6,817 bases of DNA, taken from NCBI GenBank assembly GCA_026398675.1, contig JAPLSK010000037.1, positions 1-6,817 of the forward strand. The letters are read 5' to 3'. The DNA comes from a bacterium (GTDB taxonomy: Bacteria > RBG-13-66-14). Positions 5,292 through 6,817 of the stretch are shown here, piece after piece. The stretch's first letter is position 1; each line of letters starts with the position of its first letter. Both the position numbers and the translations under genes were made by a program. The notes beneath the pieces were generated by a model, which did not search any database, was not told where the DNA came from, and was given only the letters and a program-made list of their open reading frames with translations.

Positions 5292-6473
5292 ATGTCGGAC
5301 CCAACCCGATCCCACACGACACCGGGAGCGACCTTGAACGACACCCTGGCGAGATTCCAGGACGAAAGGCGAAAATTCCCCATCACCCGGCGCTTCGCCT
5401 ACCTGAACCACGCCGGACGCGGGCCCCTGTCGCCCCCGGCGCACGCGGTCATGGGGCGCATCACCGAGGAGATGCTCTACGTCCACCCGGACCAGCTCCC
5501 CGGGATGATCGAGGACTTCCGCCGCACACGGAGCTCCATCGCGGAGCTGATCGGGGCTCCGGCGACCTCCATCGGCCTCGTCCCCAACACCTCTTCGGGG
5601 ATCGCGATGGCCGCCGGCTCGCTGCCCATCCAATCGGGCGACAACGTCATCTGCGCCCAGGGGGAGTTCCCGTCCAACGTTTACCCCTGGCTGAACCTCA
5701 CCCGACGCGGGGTGGAGGTCCGCTTTCTGGAAAGACGGCCCGGCGGCGTCACCGTGGACCAGGTGCGAGAGGCGGTGGACGGACGGACCCGGGTCGTCGC
5801 CCTCTCCTGGGTCGGCTTCTCCGACGGGGTGAGGATTGACACCGCGGCCGTGGGCGCACTGTGCGCCGAGCGGGGGATATATTTCGTCGTGGACGCCATC
5901 CAGGGGGTCGGCGCGCTCCGGGTGGACCTCGGGGGGATAGACGTCCTGGTGTCGGGCGGCGGGAAGTGGACCCTGGCCCCCCAGGGCTCCGGCTTCGTCT
6001 ATATCCGCCCCTCCCTGGTGGAGAAGCTGCACCCCGACCGGGTGGGCTGGCTCTCCATCGCCGGCCTGGCGGAGCTCAACGACCTGAACGCCCTGACGGC
6101 GTACCGGTTCGAGCTCGTCGGCGACGCCCGGCGCGTCGAGACCGGCAGCAACTCCGTTCTCACCCAAACCGCCCTGGGGGAGAGCTGCCGCTATTTGAAA
6201 GAGCTCGGCCCGGCGGCCATCGAGGAGTGGATAATCGCGCTATGCGATTACCTAGTCGAGGGGCTCCGGAAGAAGGGTTACCCCATCGTCACCCCGCTGG
6301 TGGAGGGGCGCCGGTCGGGAATCGTCTGCTTCGGGGTCGAGGATGCGGTGAATCTGGTCGAGAGGCTCCTCGAGAGGGACGTCATCGTCTCGGCGCGCGA
6401 GGGGAACGTCCGGGCGGGCATCCATTTCTACAACGACGAGGACGACGTGGACCGCCTGCTGGCGGAGCTTTAG
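5292..6473 (+). CDS. Class V aminotransferase-fold PLP-dependent enzyme
   Basis: The 393-residue protein has the usual length and motif order of the NifS/isopenicillin N epimerase group (fold type I PLP enzymes). The N-terminal YLNHAGRGPLS (37-47) is a substrate-side motif of this group. TSSGIAMAAGS (100-110) forms the cofactor phosphate region. VVDAIQGVGA (199-208) supplies Asp201, which should pair with the pyridine nitrogen, and Gln204. SGGGKW (221-226) carries the probable Schiff-base Lys225. Near the C-terminus, NVRAGIHFYNDEDDVDRLL contains Arg374, the likely substrate-carboxylate contact. It could be an aminotransferase, lyase, epimerase or cysteine desulfurase-like protein. I see no typical catalytic-Cys loop, so desulfurase activity is doubtful. 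The ATG at 5292 has only a distant AAGGT (11 nt away). A TTG at 5334 with GGGAG 5 nt upstream is an alternative start that would remove 14 unconserved-looking residues. Confidence 0.88.
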   Translation: MSDPTRSHTTPGATLNDTLARFQDERRKFPITRRFAYLNHAGRGPLSPPAHAVMGRITEEMLYVHPDQLPGMIEDFRRTRSSIAELIGAPATSIGLVPNTSSGIAMAAGSLPIQSGDNVICAQGEFPSNVYPWLNLTRRGVEVRFLERRPGGVTVDQVREAVDGRTRVVALSWVGFSDGVRIDTAAVGALCAERGIYFVVDAIQGVGALRVDLGGIDVLVSGGGKWTLAPQGSGFVYIRPSLVEKLHPDRVGWLSIAGLAELNDLNALTAYRFELVGDARRVETGSNSVLTQTALGESCRYLKELGPAAIEEWIIALCDYLVEGLRKKGYPIVTPLVEGRRSGIVCFGVEDAVNLVERLLERDVIVSAREGNVRAGIHFYNDEDDVDRLLAEL

Positions 6474-6476
6474 CGC

Positions 6477-6621
6477 TTGCACCGGATACGGCCCATCACC
6501 CTGATCGCCCGCCGACCACGCCCTCGAGCTCGCCCTCGGCTTCGCCGTCCACCCGGGCTACGACTGCGTGGCCCGGCTCGATAAATGTGTCCCGGGCGCC
6601 TTTTTCGTCAAGAAGCCGTAA
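6477..6621 (+). pseudogene. Short coding remnant or frameshifted small gene before queA
   Basis: From 6505 to the TAA at 6619-6621 one frame reads protein-like sequence (FAVHPGYDC, then CVPGAFFVKKP at the end) with nearly every codon ending in G or C, as in true genes here. It has no ATG and a stop precedes it at 6502. A different frame starting at TTG 6477 reads HRIRPITLIA up to about 6509. Removing one C near 6509-6513 would join the two into a small protein of about 47 residues. The TAA lies 2 nt before the queA start, as in tightly packed operons. I do not recognise the family. It may be the tail of a gene lost by deletion, a frameshifted small gene, or chance in GC-rich DNA. Confidence 0.35.
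6571..6605 (+). terminator. Weak candidate terminator or attenuator before queA
   Basis: GCCCGG (6571-6576) and CCGGGC (6592-6597) form a perfect 6-bp stem with a 15-nt loop, followed after GCC by five T residues (6601-6605). It lies 18 nt before the queA ATG and inside the putative coding remnant, so it may be incidental. Confidence 0.25.
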
Positions 6622-6623
6622 CT

Positions 6624-6817
6624 ATGCCCATCTTCGCCGCCGATTACGACTACGAGCTGCCCCGGGAGCGCATCGCCCAGCGCCCCGCCGAGCGGCGCGA
6701 CGGGTCCCGCCTGATGGTCCTGGTGGGTAACCGCCCGCCGGAGCACCTCCTCTTCCCCGACCTGCCGAAGATGCTGCGTGAGGGGGACGTGCTGGTGGCC
6801 AACGACAGCCGGGTCAT
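6624..6817 (+). CDS. queA: S-adenosylmethionine:tRNA ribosyltransferase-isomerase, N-terminus (3' end outside window)
   Basis: QueA transfers and isomerises the ribosyl group of S-adenosylmethionine onto preQ1 at the wobble position of certain tRNAs, giving epoxyqueuosine in the cytoplasm. The first 64 residues show the family's N-terminal pattern in order: ADYDYELPRERIAQRP, ERRDGSRLMVL, a FPDLPKML segment, then EGDVLVANDSRV, matching the conserved GDxLVxNxTRV-type strand. The usual Thr of that motif is Ser here. The start at 6624 matches the normal QueA N-terminus. Only a weak purine stretch (AAGAAG, 6610-6615) precedes it, so translation may rely on coupling to the reading frame that ends at 6621. 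No promoter was found directly upstream, so it is probably read through from the aminotransferase transcript. The gene is cut by the window edge. Confidence 0.92.
   Translation, partial: MPIFAADYDYELPRERIAQRPAERRDGSRLMVLVGNRPPEHLLFPDLPKMLREGDVLVANDSRV

Overview
This is a GC-rich window (third codon positions are almost all G or C) from a bacterium. It carries a lipoprotein gene with a lipobox, two membrane-anchored exported phosphodiesterases, a class V aminotransferase and the start of queA. The lipobox and the exported anchored enzymes suit a diderm from an environmental or poorly sampled lineage, but nothing here fixes the phylum.

Layout. Positions 1-955, minus strand: 5' end of a lipoprotein with a domain resembling ethylbenzene dehydrogenase/DMSO-reductase haem-binding subunits (EB_dh/DOMON/CBM9-like), running off the left edge. 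Positions 956-1348: a divergent intergenic region with a minus-strand promoter (TTGACA plus an A-rich upstream stretch), a plus-strand promoter (TATAAT at 1237), and two related clusters of a CCGGCGAACCGAG repeat. One cluster lies between the promoters and the other in the predicted leader of the plus-strand genes. Positions 1349-4984: two tandem paralogues, each with a membrane anchor, an SPFH/band-7-like region and an alkaline-phosphatase-superfamily (type I phosphodiesterase/nucleotide pyrophosphatase) domain. The first copy is broken by a deletion plus frameshift inside a perfect 8-bp inverted repeat near 1787. The second is intact and overlaps the first by 4 nt.

Positions 4985-5291: an intrinsic terminator for the phosphodiesterase pair, an imperfect inverted repeat, and an extended -10 promoter. 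Positions 5292-6473: a class V PLP-dependent aminotransferase-fold enzyme. Positions 6474-6623: what looks like a decayed or frameshifted short coding segment ending 2 nt before the next start. Positions 6624-6817: the N-terminus of QueA (queuosine biosynthesis), running off the right edge.

Functional logic. The two phosphodiesterases probably form one transcription unit with translational coupling and act outside the cytoplasmic membrane; their substrate cannot be read from sequence. The lipoprotein is transcribed divergently. The aminotransferase has its own promoter and may be co-transcribed with queA, with no evident pathway link. The most unusual items are the SPFH-like/phosphodiesterase architecture, the hairpin-centred lesion in one copy, and the duplicated repeat cluster in the promoter region.
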